NCBI GenBank assembly: GCA_965249205.1
Contig: CBDFLL010000005.1
Span: forward strand, 372,001-436,000
Direction of reading: 5' to 3'
Origin: JAQBVV01 sp965249205
GTDB taxonomy: Bacteria > Acidobacteriota > Vicinamibacteria > Vicinamibacterales > UBA2999
DNA length: 64,000 bases
Below the pieces are notes generated by a model. That model did no database searches. It saw only the letters and a program-made list of their open reading frames with translations, and was not told the DNA's origin. The position numbers and the translations under genes were made by a program. Shown piece after piece: positions 51,532 through 60,600 of the stretch (positions are counted from its first letter, which is position 1; each line of letters opens with the position of its first letter).

Positions 51532-53253
51532 ATGGCAAAACTGAGCCGCTACTTCGAGACCTTTCACGACGCGGATGGCACCGAGAAGATGCGCGTCTTT
51601 ACCTCCGGGCACGCCCTGTTGCGCCTGGCGCCGACCAACAAGGGCACGGCCTTCCCCGAGAAGGAACGCGTTGCGCTGGGGCTCGATGGTCTGTTGCCGC
51701 CGCATGTCACGTCGCTCGAGGAGCAGATCGCACGCGTGCGCGCCGCCTACCTGAGCGAGCCCACGTCCATCGACAAGTACCAGCACCTGCGAGCCCTCCA
51801 GGAGCGTAACGAGCTGCTCTTCTACGCGGTCCTCGAGCGCCACCTCGCCGAGATGCTGCCCATCATCTACACCCCCACCGTAGGTCAAGCCGTCCAGCGG
51901 TTCTCGTCCCTGTATCAGGCGGCCCGCGGACTCTCCCTGTCCACCAGGAACATCGCCCGCGCGACCCAGGTTTTGCAGAGCACCTTCTACGACGACGTGC
52001 GCATGATCGTCGCCACCGATTCGAGCGCGATCCTCGGCATCGGCGATCAGGGGTACGGAGGCCTGGCCATCGCCATCGGCAAGTTGGCGATCTACACCGC
52101 GGGTGGAGGTGTCAGCCCCTACCGCAGCCTGCCGGTCGGACTGGACGTGGGCACGGATCGCGGCGACCTGCGCGATAACCCCGCCTGCCTCGGCGTCCGC
52201 CACGAGCGCCTGACCGGCGAGGAGTACCTCACCTTCATGGACCAGTTCGTCGCGGCCGTGAAGACCCGCTACCCGCGCGCCATCCTGCAGTGGGAGGACC
52301 TCTCGAAGGACACCGCTTTCACGGTGCTCGAGCGATACCGAAAACAGCTACCGTCGTTCAATGATGACATCCAGGGCACCGGCGCGATGGCGCTGGCGGG
52401 CGTGCTCTCCGCATGCAAGCTCCGCAAGGAACGCCTCGCCGATCAGCGCATCATCGTCTACGGCGCTGGCGCGGGCGGCGCCGGTGTCGCATGGGCGATA
52501 CGCGACGGGCTCATGCGTGAGGGTCTCTCGACGAAAGAAGCGCACGCTCGCATCTTCGTCCTCGACTCAAAAGGCCTCCTCATGGAGGGTCGACAGATGG
52601 AGGACTACAAGCAGAGCCTCACGAAGTCGCAGAGCGACATCGCGGGCTGGGGCGGCAGCCAGGCGCCCGATATGCTGACCACGATAGAGCAGGGCAAGGC
52701 CACCATCCTGATCGGGCTGTCCGGTCGGCCAGGCGCCTTCACAGAGGCCCATGTGCATGGGATGGCCAGGAATACCGCGCGTCCCGTCATCTTTCCGCTT
52801 TCGAATCCGACAAGCGCCTGCGAAGCGGTGCCGGCCGACCTCTTGCGCTGGTCCGAAGGCCGCGCGATCGTCGCCACCGGCAGCCCGTTCGACCCGGTGC
52901 CCCGGCCGAACGGCGCCATGCAGGAAATCGGTCAGGGCAACAACGCCTTCATCTTCCCCGGCCTCGGCTTCGGCTCGGTCCTCGCAAACGCCACCGAGGT
53001 CACCGACAACATGGTGATGGCCGCGGCGATGGCGCTGGCCGACTCCATCGACCACGAGCACCTCTCAGCCGGGCTCGTCTACCCACCCATCTCCGAGCTG
53101 CGCGAAGTCTCCATCGCGGTCACAACGCGTGTCATCGCCCAGGCCTTTGAGGATGGGGTCGCGACCACCAAGAAGCTCTCGCCCGCCACCGCCGAGGCCT
53201 ACGTCCGCAGCCACTTCTGGCGCCCGCGCTACCTACCCTTCGTTCGCGGGTAG
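51532..53253 (+). CDS. maeA: NAD-dependent malic enzyme
   Basis: A 573-residue enzyme of the large malic enzyme family: LLFYAVLERHLAEMLPIIYT at the N-terminus, TDSSAILGIGDQGYGGLAIA, ILQWEDLSKDTAF with metal ligands, FNDDIQGTGAMALAGVL, IIVYGAGAGGAGVAWAI as the NAD-binding loop and FPLSNPTSACEA. It oxidatively decarboxylates malate to pyruvate and CO2. The ATG at 51532 gives the usual length. It is transcribed away from frdABCD, and together they could balance malate, fumarate and succinate. Confidence 0.92.
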   Translation: MAKLSRYFETFHDADGTEKMRVFTSGHALLRLAPTNKGTAFPEKERVALGLDGLLPPHVTSLEEQIARVRAAYLSEPTSIDKYQHLRALQERNELLFYAVLERHLAEMLPIIYTPTVGQAVQRFSSLYQAARGLSLSTRNIARATQVLQSTFYDDVRMIVATDSSAILGIGDQGYGGLAIAIGKLAIYTAGGGVSPYRSLPVGLDVGTDRGDLRDNPACLGVRHERLTGEEYLTFMDQFVAAVKTRYPRAILQWEDLSKDTAFTVLERYRKQLPSFNDDIQGTGAMALAGVLSACKLRKERLADQRIIVYGAGAGGAGVAWAIRDGLMREGLSTKEAHARIFVLDSKGLLMEGRQMEDYKQSLTKSQSDIAGWGGSQAPDMLTTIEQGKATILIGLSGRPGAFTEAHVHGMARNTARPVIFPLSNPTSACEAVPADLLRWSEGRAIVATGSPFDPVPRPNGAMQEIGQGNNAFIFPGLGFGSVLANATEVTDNMVMAAAMALADSIDHEHLSAGLVYPPISELREVSIAVTTRVIAQAFEDGVATTKKLSPATAEAYVRSHFWRPRYLPFVRG

Positions 53254-53261
53254 TTGTTTGT
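53233..53261 (+). terminator. Possible weak terminator overlapping the maeA stop
   Basis: CTACCC pairs with GGGTAG (53233-53238 with 53248-53253) around a nine-base loop, followed by TTGTTTGT. The stem is short, so this is a suggestion only. Confidence 0.3.
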
Positions 53262-53610
53262 CCACAATGACGACCCCATGCCTGAGCTGCCGACCTACCC
53301 AGACGAGTGCGCGTGCGGAGCAGCCGACACGTGCCGGCCCGTCATCCACCGACTCATCCATGAATTACCGGACGAAACGAAAAGTCGCGGGTCTCACAAA
53401 ACGCCTACCGAGGCGGCGCACGCCCCACGCTCCGCGCACTCGCTAAAGAACTCAACGCGCTGATGCTGGATCAGCGGGCGGTGCTTGAGGATCTGAAGAC
53501 ATGACGCCGCTGGGGGGGCACGAAATAGACGAACTTGCTCGCCATCGTCCCCACGTTGTTGGCAGTGGATCAGCTTCGATGGTGGCTAGCGCAAGAAGCA
53601 CTGCCTAGTC
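53254..53610. other. Degraded short frames downstream of maeA
   Basis: A frame from about 53281 starts MPELPTYPDECACGAADTC and soon leaves any conserved pattern. Another, ending at 53503, reads PTLRALAKELNALMLDQRAV before its stop, like the end of a small helical protein. Neither is convincing as an intact gene. Confidence 0.35.
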
Positions 53611-53695
53611 CCCGCCATCGCGCATAATGGGCGCTGTCGGGGAGCAGCCAGGGTCGCGTAATAGGTCTTCCGTTAACTTTCGGGAGCCCTCTAAT
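53611..53695 (-). repeat. Dispersed repeat, copy R5 (inverted, diverged)
   Basis: Read on the minus strand it gives CATTAGAGGGCTCCCGAAAG, TTAACGGAAGACCTATTACG and GACAGCGCCCATTATG, clearly related to R3 but about 20-25 percent different. The bases on its outer side (GACGATAGCCGACATTAG) match the sequence next to R4. Confidence 0.65.
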
Positions 53696-53778
53696 GTCGG
53701 CTATCGTCCGAGCGTTTGCTGCGCAGAGAACCCCGCCGGGCTGACCTCGTCCACCGAAATCGTAGAGATCGTCTCGAC

Positions 53779-53919
53779 TTAGCGGGCAGAAGTACTCCCA
53801 TCCGCCGGGGCATCAGCTCCGCCGCCGTCAGGAGCACTGTCGTCACTTCCGCAAGCTGCGAGTAGGACGAAGGTGCCGACGAAGAGCCAGCTTCTGGTGG
53901 TCGTACTGTCTCGCGTCAT
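53779..53919 (-). CDS. Small putative lipoprotein
   Basis: A 46-codon frame with a signal peptide and lipobox (RSWLFVGTFVLLAAC-G) and a short Asp/Ala/Gly-rich mature part (SDDSAPDGGGADAPADGS). This may be a complete small lipoprotein or the start of a larger one lost by truncation. Confidence 0.4.
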   Translation of the reverse strand: MTRDSTTTRSWLFVGTFVLLAACGSDDSAPDGGGADAPADGSTSAR

Positions 53920-54096
53920 CTGTCTCTCCGACCCCTCGGAACCGCAAGAAGGTCTCATGCCAGGGCCGAGATGGCGCACCTCGGCACGACGAATCTCCGA
54001 TGCTCGACGTTTGCCCAGTCATAGGAGCACGGACCGTGCTCAGGAGGACGCGGGATCGCCCGCGGAGGGGGTAGGATCTGATAGAGGGTTCACGGG

Positions 54097-54948
54097 ATGT
54101 CGCGGCTTTCCATCATTAAGCGAGCGCTTGTCAGTCGCCTGCCGGCGGCGGTGGTGCCGTCTTTGGCGGCGGGGGTGGCGTTGTGGGCGGACGAGGTCGA
54201 ACTGCATCTGCTCGATGTGCTGGCTGATCGGCGGTGGAACAGTGTCGATGTGGGCGCGAACATGGGGGTGTTCAGCAAGTTGCTGATTCCGGTGTCGCGC
54301 GACGTGCATGCGGTCGAGGCGCATCCGCGGCTTGCAGCCGGGCTGCGCGAGGCGCTTGGAGACCGCATCACGGTGCACGAATGCGGATTGTCGGATCGCG
54401 CGGGCACGGCGCAGTTGCGGGTGCCCGTCGATTCGGGGAGCGAGATCGACACGCGGGGTTCGCTCGAGGCGGACGTCAATCCCGAGTACGCGCAAAAGGT
54501 CGTCGACATCGAGTTGCGGACGATCGATTCGTTGGGGCTCTCGGAGGTCCGTTTCATCAAGATCGACGTCGAGGGGCACGAGCAGAAGGTGCTCGATGGC
54601 GGGCGAGACACGATCCGCGAGCAGCGGCCGAACCTGCTCGTCGAGGCGGAGGACCGGCACCGCGCCGGTGCGACAGCTGAGCTGTTCGCGTGGGCCGAAG
54701 CGATCGACTACCGCGGCGTCTTCGTGAACGATGGCCAGGTCCTCTCGGTGAGGGATTTCGATCCCGCCGTCCACCAGGTCGCCACGGAGGCGAAGGCCCC
54801 CGGGCAGGCGCGCAACCGTCGCTACGTGAACAACTTCATCTTCGTACCCGCGTCTCGGGCCGAGCACATGTACATGCGGCTCGTCGATCAGCTGACGCGC
54901 CTCGGGAAGCGCCAGCGTCTACTTGCCAGCCTCGGCGCGCTGCGCTGA
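54097..54948 (+). CDS. FkbM-family methyltransferase
   Basis: A 283-residue class I SAM-dependent methyltransferase of the FkbM type. NSVDVGANMGVFSKLL is motif I for SAM binding, VHAVEAHPRLAAGLREAL motif II, and VRFIKIDVEGHEQKVLDGG the diagnostic FkbM segment. Such enzymes O-methylate sugars, polyketides or other surface compounds. It stands alone between transposon debris, with codon use like the chromosomal genes. Confidence 0.9.
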   Translation: MSRLSIIKRALVSRLPAAVVPSLAAGVALWADEVELHLLDVLADRRWNSVDVGANMGVFSKLLIPVSRDVHAVEAHPRLAAGLREALGDRITVHECGLSDRAGTAQLRVPVDSGSEIDTRGSLEADVNPEYAQKVVDIELRTIDSLGLSEVRFIKIDVEGHEQKVLDGGRDTIREQRPNLLVEAEDRHRAGATAELFAWAEAIDYRGVFVNDGQVLSVRDFDPAVHQVATEAKAPGQARNRRYVNNFIFVPASRAEHMYMRLVDQLTRLGKRQRLLASLGALR

Positions 54949-55024
54949 CGCCCTCAGCGCGCGCGGTGGCGTTGGTGCATGAATCGAAACTGACTCGCGC
55001 TCGTCCCAACCGAGAGGCCTCTCA

Positions 55025-55080
55025 CTGGCCAATACTGTACGACTCGGGCCGACCACGCGCGGTCATCTGATTCAGGATGT
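55025..55080 (-). pseudogene. IS5-family (IS903-like) transposase C-terminal scrap
   Basis: The minus strand reads ILNQMTARGRPESYSIG, close to the end of the transposase at 40483-41352 (ILNRMTALGRPASYSIG). Confidence 0.55.
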
Positions 55081-55082
55081 CC

Positions 55083-55290
55083 TTTTGGCGAGCATGGGCG
55101 ATCTCCGTCTTGACCCACTCGCTCGTCATGCTCTCGTGCGAGAGGATTAGTAGCAAACGGTCGTAGATGCGAATCGCCTAGTCGATTTGCTGGTGCATCT
55201 TCTTGCCGGGCTGCATGTCGTTAGGAGCAAACCAGCACCGGACGCCCTTCGATTGCAGGTCGGCATGGCCCGCGCCGACCAGTTGGCCGG
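55083..55290 (-). pseudogene. TIR-domain protein fragment with an in-frame stop
   Basis: The minus strand reads HADLQSKGVRCWFAPNDMQP, GKKMHQQID, a TAG at 55178-55180, then AIRIYDRLLLILSHESMTSE and WVKTEIAHARQKD. This is the central part of a bacterial TIR domain (WFAPxDxxxGxKxxxxIDEAIRxYDxLLLxLS). The stop replaces the expected Glu after QID by one base change. The end is cut by the IS5 scrap. Bacterial TIR proteins are often NAD-degrading immune effectors. Confidence 0.65.
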
Positions 55291-55432
55291 GAGGTTTCTT
55301 TCCACCTGTGAGAGCTGTCTGGAGTGGGTCGGAGGCCCGGTCAACAAGAACTACCCGTGGTCAACCTACATCTTCAGCCCGACCATTCTCAGGCGTTTTC
55401 TGAATGGCGCGGGCCAACTTGGTGACGAACGA

Positions 55433-55555
55433 CCGACGCTTCCGGACATCCGGGTGCCGCTGTCCGCTCTGGGGACACGCCGCAAAGCGAGCGCGCACGG
55501 ATGACCAGGACTCCCCCGCACGTCCTGGTCGCCACACCGGAGTCGCTCTACATCC
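55433..55555 (+). repeat. Duplicated fragment of the lhr helicase gene
   Basis: About 123 bases match 58024-58146 inside lhr with a few changes (including a two-base deletion), in the same orientation and about 2.6 kb upstream. The encoded piece corresponds to LPDIRVLVRSGDTPQSERAR and PPHVLVTTPESLYIL. Confidence 0.85.
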
Positions 55556-55598
55556 TTCCGCAAAAGGCACCCCACTGCCTAAGCGTGCCGAAGTGCGA

Positions 55599-56000
55599 CT
55601 ATCGACGTGTTTTGCGGGGCGCCGCACCAGCGGCCACGCGAATCGAGGCCTGAACCCCCGTCGTCAGTTCGTCGGCGTCCTCCACGACACGCGCCGGGAC
55701 CTGGTAGTAGGACATCGTCATGGGCTTGTCTGTGTATGGCTTGAACGCCGACATGCCCTCGGCCTCGTACTGGGCGCGATTGCTGCCATCGACCTTCAGG
55801 TAGAGGGTGTTGGCCGCGAGAATCCCGAAGAAGACGCCCGCCGAATAGAGTCCGACGCCGCCGAACATCGACCGGGCCTGCACCGAGTCGACGTCAGCCA
55901 GTTGCTCAAGGACGAACGCACGGAACTCGTCGCTGACGCGCGTCGGCTTGAACGTGCCCTTCGAGGCGGGTGCGCGCGGCGGCCGCGTCTTCTTCGCCAT
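55599..56000 (-). CDS. TfoX/Sxy N-terminal domain protein (copy 2)
   Basis: A 133-residue protein about 90 percent identical to that at 30395-30796, including VSDEFRAFVLEQLADVDSV, ARSMFGGVGLYSAGVFFGIL and TMSYYQVPARV. Differences are scattered (mostly at the ends), so both copies have been kept under selection for some time or diverged after gene conversion. The role of single TfoX_N proteins is unknown. Confidence 0.82.
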   Translation of the reverse strand: MAKKTRPPRAPASKGTFKPTRVSDEFRAFVLEQLADVDSVQARSMFGGVGLYSAGVFFGILAANTLYLKVDGSNRAQYEAEGMSAFKPYTDKPMTMSYYQVPARVVEDADELTTGVQASIRVAAGAAPRKTRR

Positions 56001-56229
56001 CTCGGCGCAAGTCTACATGGCCCGTCAGAACCCGCGAGAACCTTGAAGCCCTGTTAACCAGAGTTCGGTCGCTGTTCGCGCGGGTTTTATGGGTGCATGC
56101 CCCCCAGTCGCCGCAATGGCGGAAGGCGGGCCACCACCCGTCGGCGCACATCGCCGTACCTAGGCACTGATGGTGTTCCGGTGCTCCCCGCACTCCACGG
56201 CCGCCTCATAGGCACCCACGAACTTCGCG

Positions 56230-57066
56230 CTAGTCGAGTTGAAAGTTGACGGTGACCGTCATCACAATGTTGATGGGCTCACCGTTGAGGAGCGTGGTTT
56301 CGAAGATCCACTCACGAACGGCGTCGATTGCCGCTTGATCGAGCAGTGGCACCGACCGCAGGACCTGCATCTCGACAACTTCGCCTTCCAAACCAATCAC
56401 CACATCCAGGATCACGACGCCCTGCACACCTGCCGCTCGCGCGTCCTCCGGGTACACCGGACTGACGTCATACAACTTCGTCGGCGGCCTGATCGCGCCG
56501 CCGATACGAAAGTGGTTCTCTTGCCCCGCGACCGGCTCCACCGGTCCTGCAGCCTGGCCACGACCCGAAGGCTGGCCTTCGTTCGGTCTGAACTCCAGGA
56601 CAGGCAGGCCCGGTGACCCGCCGGCTGGCGCGCCCGCTGCTTCTGGCTGGGCCACACGATCTTGCGCAGCTCCCGCATCACCCGGCGTGTTCGTCTGAGC
56701 CGCGTCGGCCAGAGGGCTGATCACTGCTGTCTGCGCACCGCGCTCTTGTCCCGATCCTCCAGCACCCGGTGTGTTCCCCGGTGCTGCGTCGGTAGCCGCG
56801 GGCGCAGCCGTCGATTGCCGGTCATCAGCGTCGGTCTCTGTCCATGAGACGCGCATCGCGACCGCGACGCCCAGCAGTAGCACGGCGGCCGTGGCCAGCG
56901 GCACCGCTACCCGACGACGAGCTGGGAGGGACCTCGGCCGACTTGGCTGAAACTGTCGAAGGAAGGCTTCGAACTCCGCAGTGTCCTCTCCGCGGTCCTC
57001 TCCGCGGTCCTCTCCGCGGTTCTCTCCGGCGTTCTCTCCGGCGTTCTCTCTAGCGTCTTGGTCCAT
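56230..57066 (-). CDS. Single-span membrane protein with C-terminal TonB domain
   Basis: A 278-residue protein. Residues 1-30 contain tandem ENAGEN and EDRGED repeats, encoded by 12-bp repeats. Residues 50-70 (RRVAVPLATAAVLLLGVAVA) form one membrane helix, and a long Pro/Ala/Gly/Gln linker spans the periplasm. The C-terminal 80 residues (KLYDVSPVYPEDARAAGVQG, VVILDVVIGLEGEVVEMQVL, DAVREWIFETTLLNGEPI) are a TonB-type domain. It starts two bases after the end of the ECF sigma gene. This is the place usually held by an anti-sigma factor, so the cytoplasmic N-terminus may bind the sigma factor while the TonB domain senses or energises an outer-membrane receptor. Confidence 0.8.
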   Translation of the reverse strand: MDQDARENAGENAGENRGEDRGEDRGEDTAEFEAFLRQFQPSRPRSLPARRRVAVPLATAAVLLLGVAVAMRVSWTETDADDRQSTAAPAATDAAPGNTPGAGGSGQERGAQTAVISPLADAAQTNTPGDAGAAQDRVAQPEAAGAPAGGSPGLPVLEFRPNEGQPSGRGQAAGPVEPVAGQENHFRIGGAIRPPTKLYDVSPVYPEDARAAGVQGVVILDVVIGLEGEVVEMQVLRSVPLLDQAAIDAVREWIFETTLLNGEPINIVMTVTVNFQLD

Positions 57067-57068
57067 GC

Positions 57069-57596
57069 CTACTCCTTGCCCAACGGCTGAAGCCGTGCCT
57101 TGAGCTTTGCGAGCGCGTATCGATACCGCGAGGCCGCCGTGTTGATCGACACGTCCACAGCGAGCGCCGCCTCCTCCAGCGTCAACTGGCCCCAGACGCG
57201 CAACACCACGATCTCCCGCTGCTCCTCAGGCAGTTCCGCCAGAGCCGATTGCAGCGCGATGCCGACAGCCTCTTTCCCCGGGGGGCTCTCCAGCCAGTGT
57301 CCGTTCGACGGCAGATCCACTTCGCGCGCATGGTTTCGCCGGTGATTCAGCGCCGTATTTCGGACGGCGCGATAGAGGTAGTGGAGGGGCGACCCGCTGA
57401 TCGCGACACGGCCGTTGAGAAGCTTGACGAACACCTGCTGTAGCACGTCCTCCGACGCGCTGCGGTCCCTGAGCAGCGACACAGCGTACGCCAGCAGCAC
57501 GCGGCCGTGCGCCTCGTAGAGTGCTCGCACCTGGTCGTGCCCGAACGTTCCCCCGTTCACATGCCCCTGCAATTCATGCCTCAACCAGCTAGACAC
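57069..57596 (-). CDS. ECF-type RNA polymerase sigma factor
   Basis: A 175-residue sigma-70 family protein with region 2 (VRALYEAHGRVLLAYAVSLL, SASEDVLQQVFVKLL, LYRAVRNTALNHRRNHARE) and region 4 (LAELPEEQREIVVLRVWGQL, TLEEAALAVDVSINTAASRY). There is no region 3, as in ECF sigma factors. The start is a GTG: 57596 gives the longest frame, and one at 57560 follows GCAGGGG and may be the real one. It is the first gene of a two-gene unit with the TonB-domain membrane protein, and transcribed away from lhr. Confidence 0.85.
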   Translation of the reverse strand: MSSWLRHELQGHVNGGTFGHDQVRALYEAHGRVLLAYAVSLLRDRSASEDVLQQVFVKLLNGRVAISGSPLHYLYRAVRNTALNHRRNHAREVDLPSNGHWLESPPGKEAVGIALQSALAELPEEQREIVVLRVWGQLTLEEAALAVDVSINTAASRYRYALAKLKARLQPLGKE

Positions 57597-57687
57597 CCCA
57601 GCCGCCCAAAGTTGTCTACATTGAGGACCCGCTAACCATAGCTCGTTGAAATAGGGTCACGCGCACCCAAGATCGTAGAATCCACGG

Positions 57688-60600
57688 GTGCCGCTCACCT
57701 CCTTCCACCCCGCGATCCAGCGCTGGTTTACTCAGCGCCTCGGGGAGCCCAGTGCGCCTCAGAGAGATGGGTGGCCGCTCATACGGGCCGGCCGACACGT
57801 CCTCATCGCCGCACCTACCGGTTCAGGCAAGACGCTGGCGGCGTTTCTCTCGGCGATCGACACGCTGTTAGCACCGGGCACCTCCCCCAACGGGCGGGGG
57901 CCAGACGCGGTGTCACAGGCATCGCCGACCACAACCGTGCTCTACGTCTCGCCGCTCCGGGCGCTGGCCAACGACGTCCAGAAGAACCTGCTGGGACCGA
58001 TCAGCGAAATCCGCGCGCTCGACCCGACGCTTCCGGACATCCGGGTGCTGGTCCGCTCTGGGGACACGCCGCAAAGCGAGCGCGCACGGATGACCAGGAC
58101 TCCCCCGCACGTCCTGGTCACCACACCGGAATCGCTCTACATCCTGCTGACGAGCGATAGCGGACGGAGGATGCTGCGCACGATCCGAACAGTCATCGTG
58201 GATGAGATTCACGCCATGCTGCGCGACAAGCGTGGGTCGCACCTCGCGCTCTCGCTCGAACGGTTGGAGGCACTCGCTGGGCCCGTTCAGCGGATCGGCC
58301 TGAGCGCCACACAGAAGCCGCTGGCTGACGTCGGCCACTTCCTGGTAGGTGCCGGGCGTGACTGTGCGCTCGTGGACGCCGGACACCTGCGCGTGCTCGA
58401 TCTCGACATCGAGACACCCGCGTCACCACTCGAACACGTCTGTTCGCATGAACAGTGGGACGTGATCTACGCCCGGATGGCCGCGCTCATTGAAGAGCAC
58501 CGGACGACGCTGGTGTTTGTCAACACGCGAAAGATGGCCGAGCGCCTGTCGGCCCGTTTCGCAGAACGGCTCGGCGAAGACGCGGTCACCTGCCACCACG
58601 GCAGCCTGGCGCGGGCGCGTCGACTCGACGCCGAGGAGCGACTGAAGACGGGTCGGCTTCGCGCGCTGGTCGCGACGGCTTCCCTGGAGCTGGGCATCGA
58701 CATCGGCGACGTCGACCTCGCGATCCAGGTTGGCGCCACGCGCTCGATCGCCGCCTTCCTTCAGCGCATGGGACGGGCCGGGCACGGCCCCTCGCGCGTG
58801 CCGAAAGGGCGTATGTTTCCGCTGACGATCGACGAACTTGCCGAGGCCGAAGCCCTACTGGTCGCCGTCGAGCGCAAGGCCCTCGACCGCACGCCGATTC
58901 CCAGAGCCCCGCTTGACATCCTGGCGCAGCAGATCGTCGCAGCCTGCGTGCCCGAACCGTGGAGTGAATCGGCGTTGTTCGACTGCGTAAACCGAGCCTG
59001 GCCCTACCGCGAGTTGTCGCGCGACGATTTCGACGCTGTGGTCGCCCTTCACACGGAGGGCCGTCATGCCCTTCTGCACCGCGACGGCGTTCACGGGCGT
59101 CTGCTTGCGACCAAACGCGCGCGCATCCCCGCCATCACCTCGGGAGGTGCCATCCCGGACAGCGGCGACTACCAGGTATTGCTCGAACCGGACGGCACGC
59201 ACGTCGGCACGCTCAACGAGGACTTCGCGATCGAGTCCCAGCGCGGTGACATCGTGCAGCTTGGCGCACATTCGTGGCGCATTCTGCGCATCGAGCCCGG
59301 CACCGTGCGCGTCGCCGATGCGGAGGGTGCCCCGCCGACGATTCCGTTCTGGCTTGGCGAGGCGCCATCGCGGACGCCGGAGCTCTCGTCGCTCATATCG
59401 GAGATTCGAGAAGACGGTGGGCACCACGCGGACCTGCGCGGCTACATCGCGGACGGCACGCGTGCGCTCGGCGCGGTGCCGACGATGCGCCGGATCGTCA
59501 TCGAACGCTTCTTCGACGAAAGTGGCGGCATGCAGCTCGTCGTGCATGCCCCGTTCGGCGGTCGAATCAACAGGGCCTTCGGCCTTGCGCTGCGGAAGCG
59601 CTTCTGTGTGGGATTTGGCTTCGAGCTTCAGGCCGCCGCCAACGAAGAGGCGATCGTGCTGTCGCTCGGCCCGCAGCATTCGTTTCCCCTCGAGGAGGTG
59701 TTCGGCTACCTGCACTCGGCGACCGCCCGAGAGGTGCTCGTGCAGGCGCTGCTGGCGCAGCCGATGTTCGAGACGCGTTGGCGCTGGAACACCACACGTG
59801 CGCTCCTGGTCGAGCGGGCACGAAGCGGACGGCGCGTGCCGATCCGGTTCCAGCGCATGCGCGCGCAGGATCTGCTGACCGCAGCCTTCCCCGACGTCGT
59901 CGCGTGCGGCGAGACGCTGCCCCCCGGAGACCTCACCGTCCCGATGGACCATCCGCTCGTGCGCCAGACCGTTGAGGACTGCCTCCACGAGGCCATGGAC
60001 CTCGACGGCCTGCTCGCTATTCTGCGTGGCCTGGAGAACGGCACGATCGAACAGGTGGCGATAGACACGCCGGAGCCGTCGACCTTTGCGGGCGGGATTC
60101 TCTCCTCGCAGCCGTATACGTTCCTGGACGACGCGCCGCTCGAAGAGCGCCGCACGCAAGCCGTGATGAGACGGCGCGGCGGACTCGACGCCAAGACCCT
60201 CGACTCGCTCGGCGAACTCGATGCGGGCGCAGTGGCGCGGGTCCGGGAGGAAGCATGGCCGCAGCCCGGGCACGCCGAAGAGGTGCACGAAGTGCTCATG
60301 TGGATCGGCTACGTCACTGTAGACGAGGGGCTGGGGTGGCGACCGTGGCTGGAGTCGCTACGCCTGGAAGGACGCGTCACCCTCGACAAAGACCGGTGGA
60401 AGGCTGTCGATGGTCCCCAGGATCCGAAGGCGGTGCTGCGAGGTCGCATGGAAGCGCTCGGCCCGATCGAATCGGAGGATCCACTCCTCCTTGAACTGGA
60501 GAGCGACGGCGCAGTACTCCGCGTGCGGTTGCAGGGACGCTCGGCATGGTGCGACCGCCGGCTGCTTGCGCGCATCCATCGCTACACGCTGGACCGGCTG

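Noticed and set aside
34254..53695. Dispersed repeats as integron attC sites
   Set aside because: GTTAACG does not fit the GTTRRRY core, no matching inverse core was found, and there is no integron integrase.
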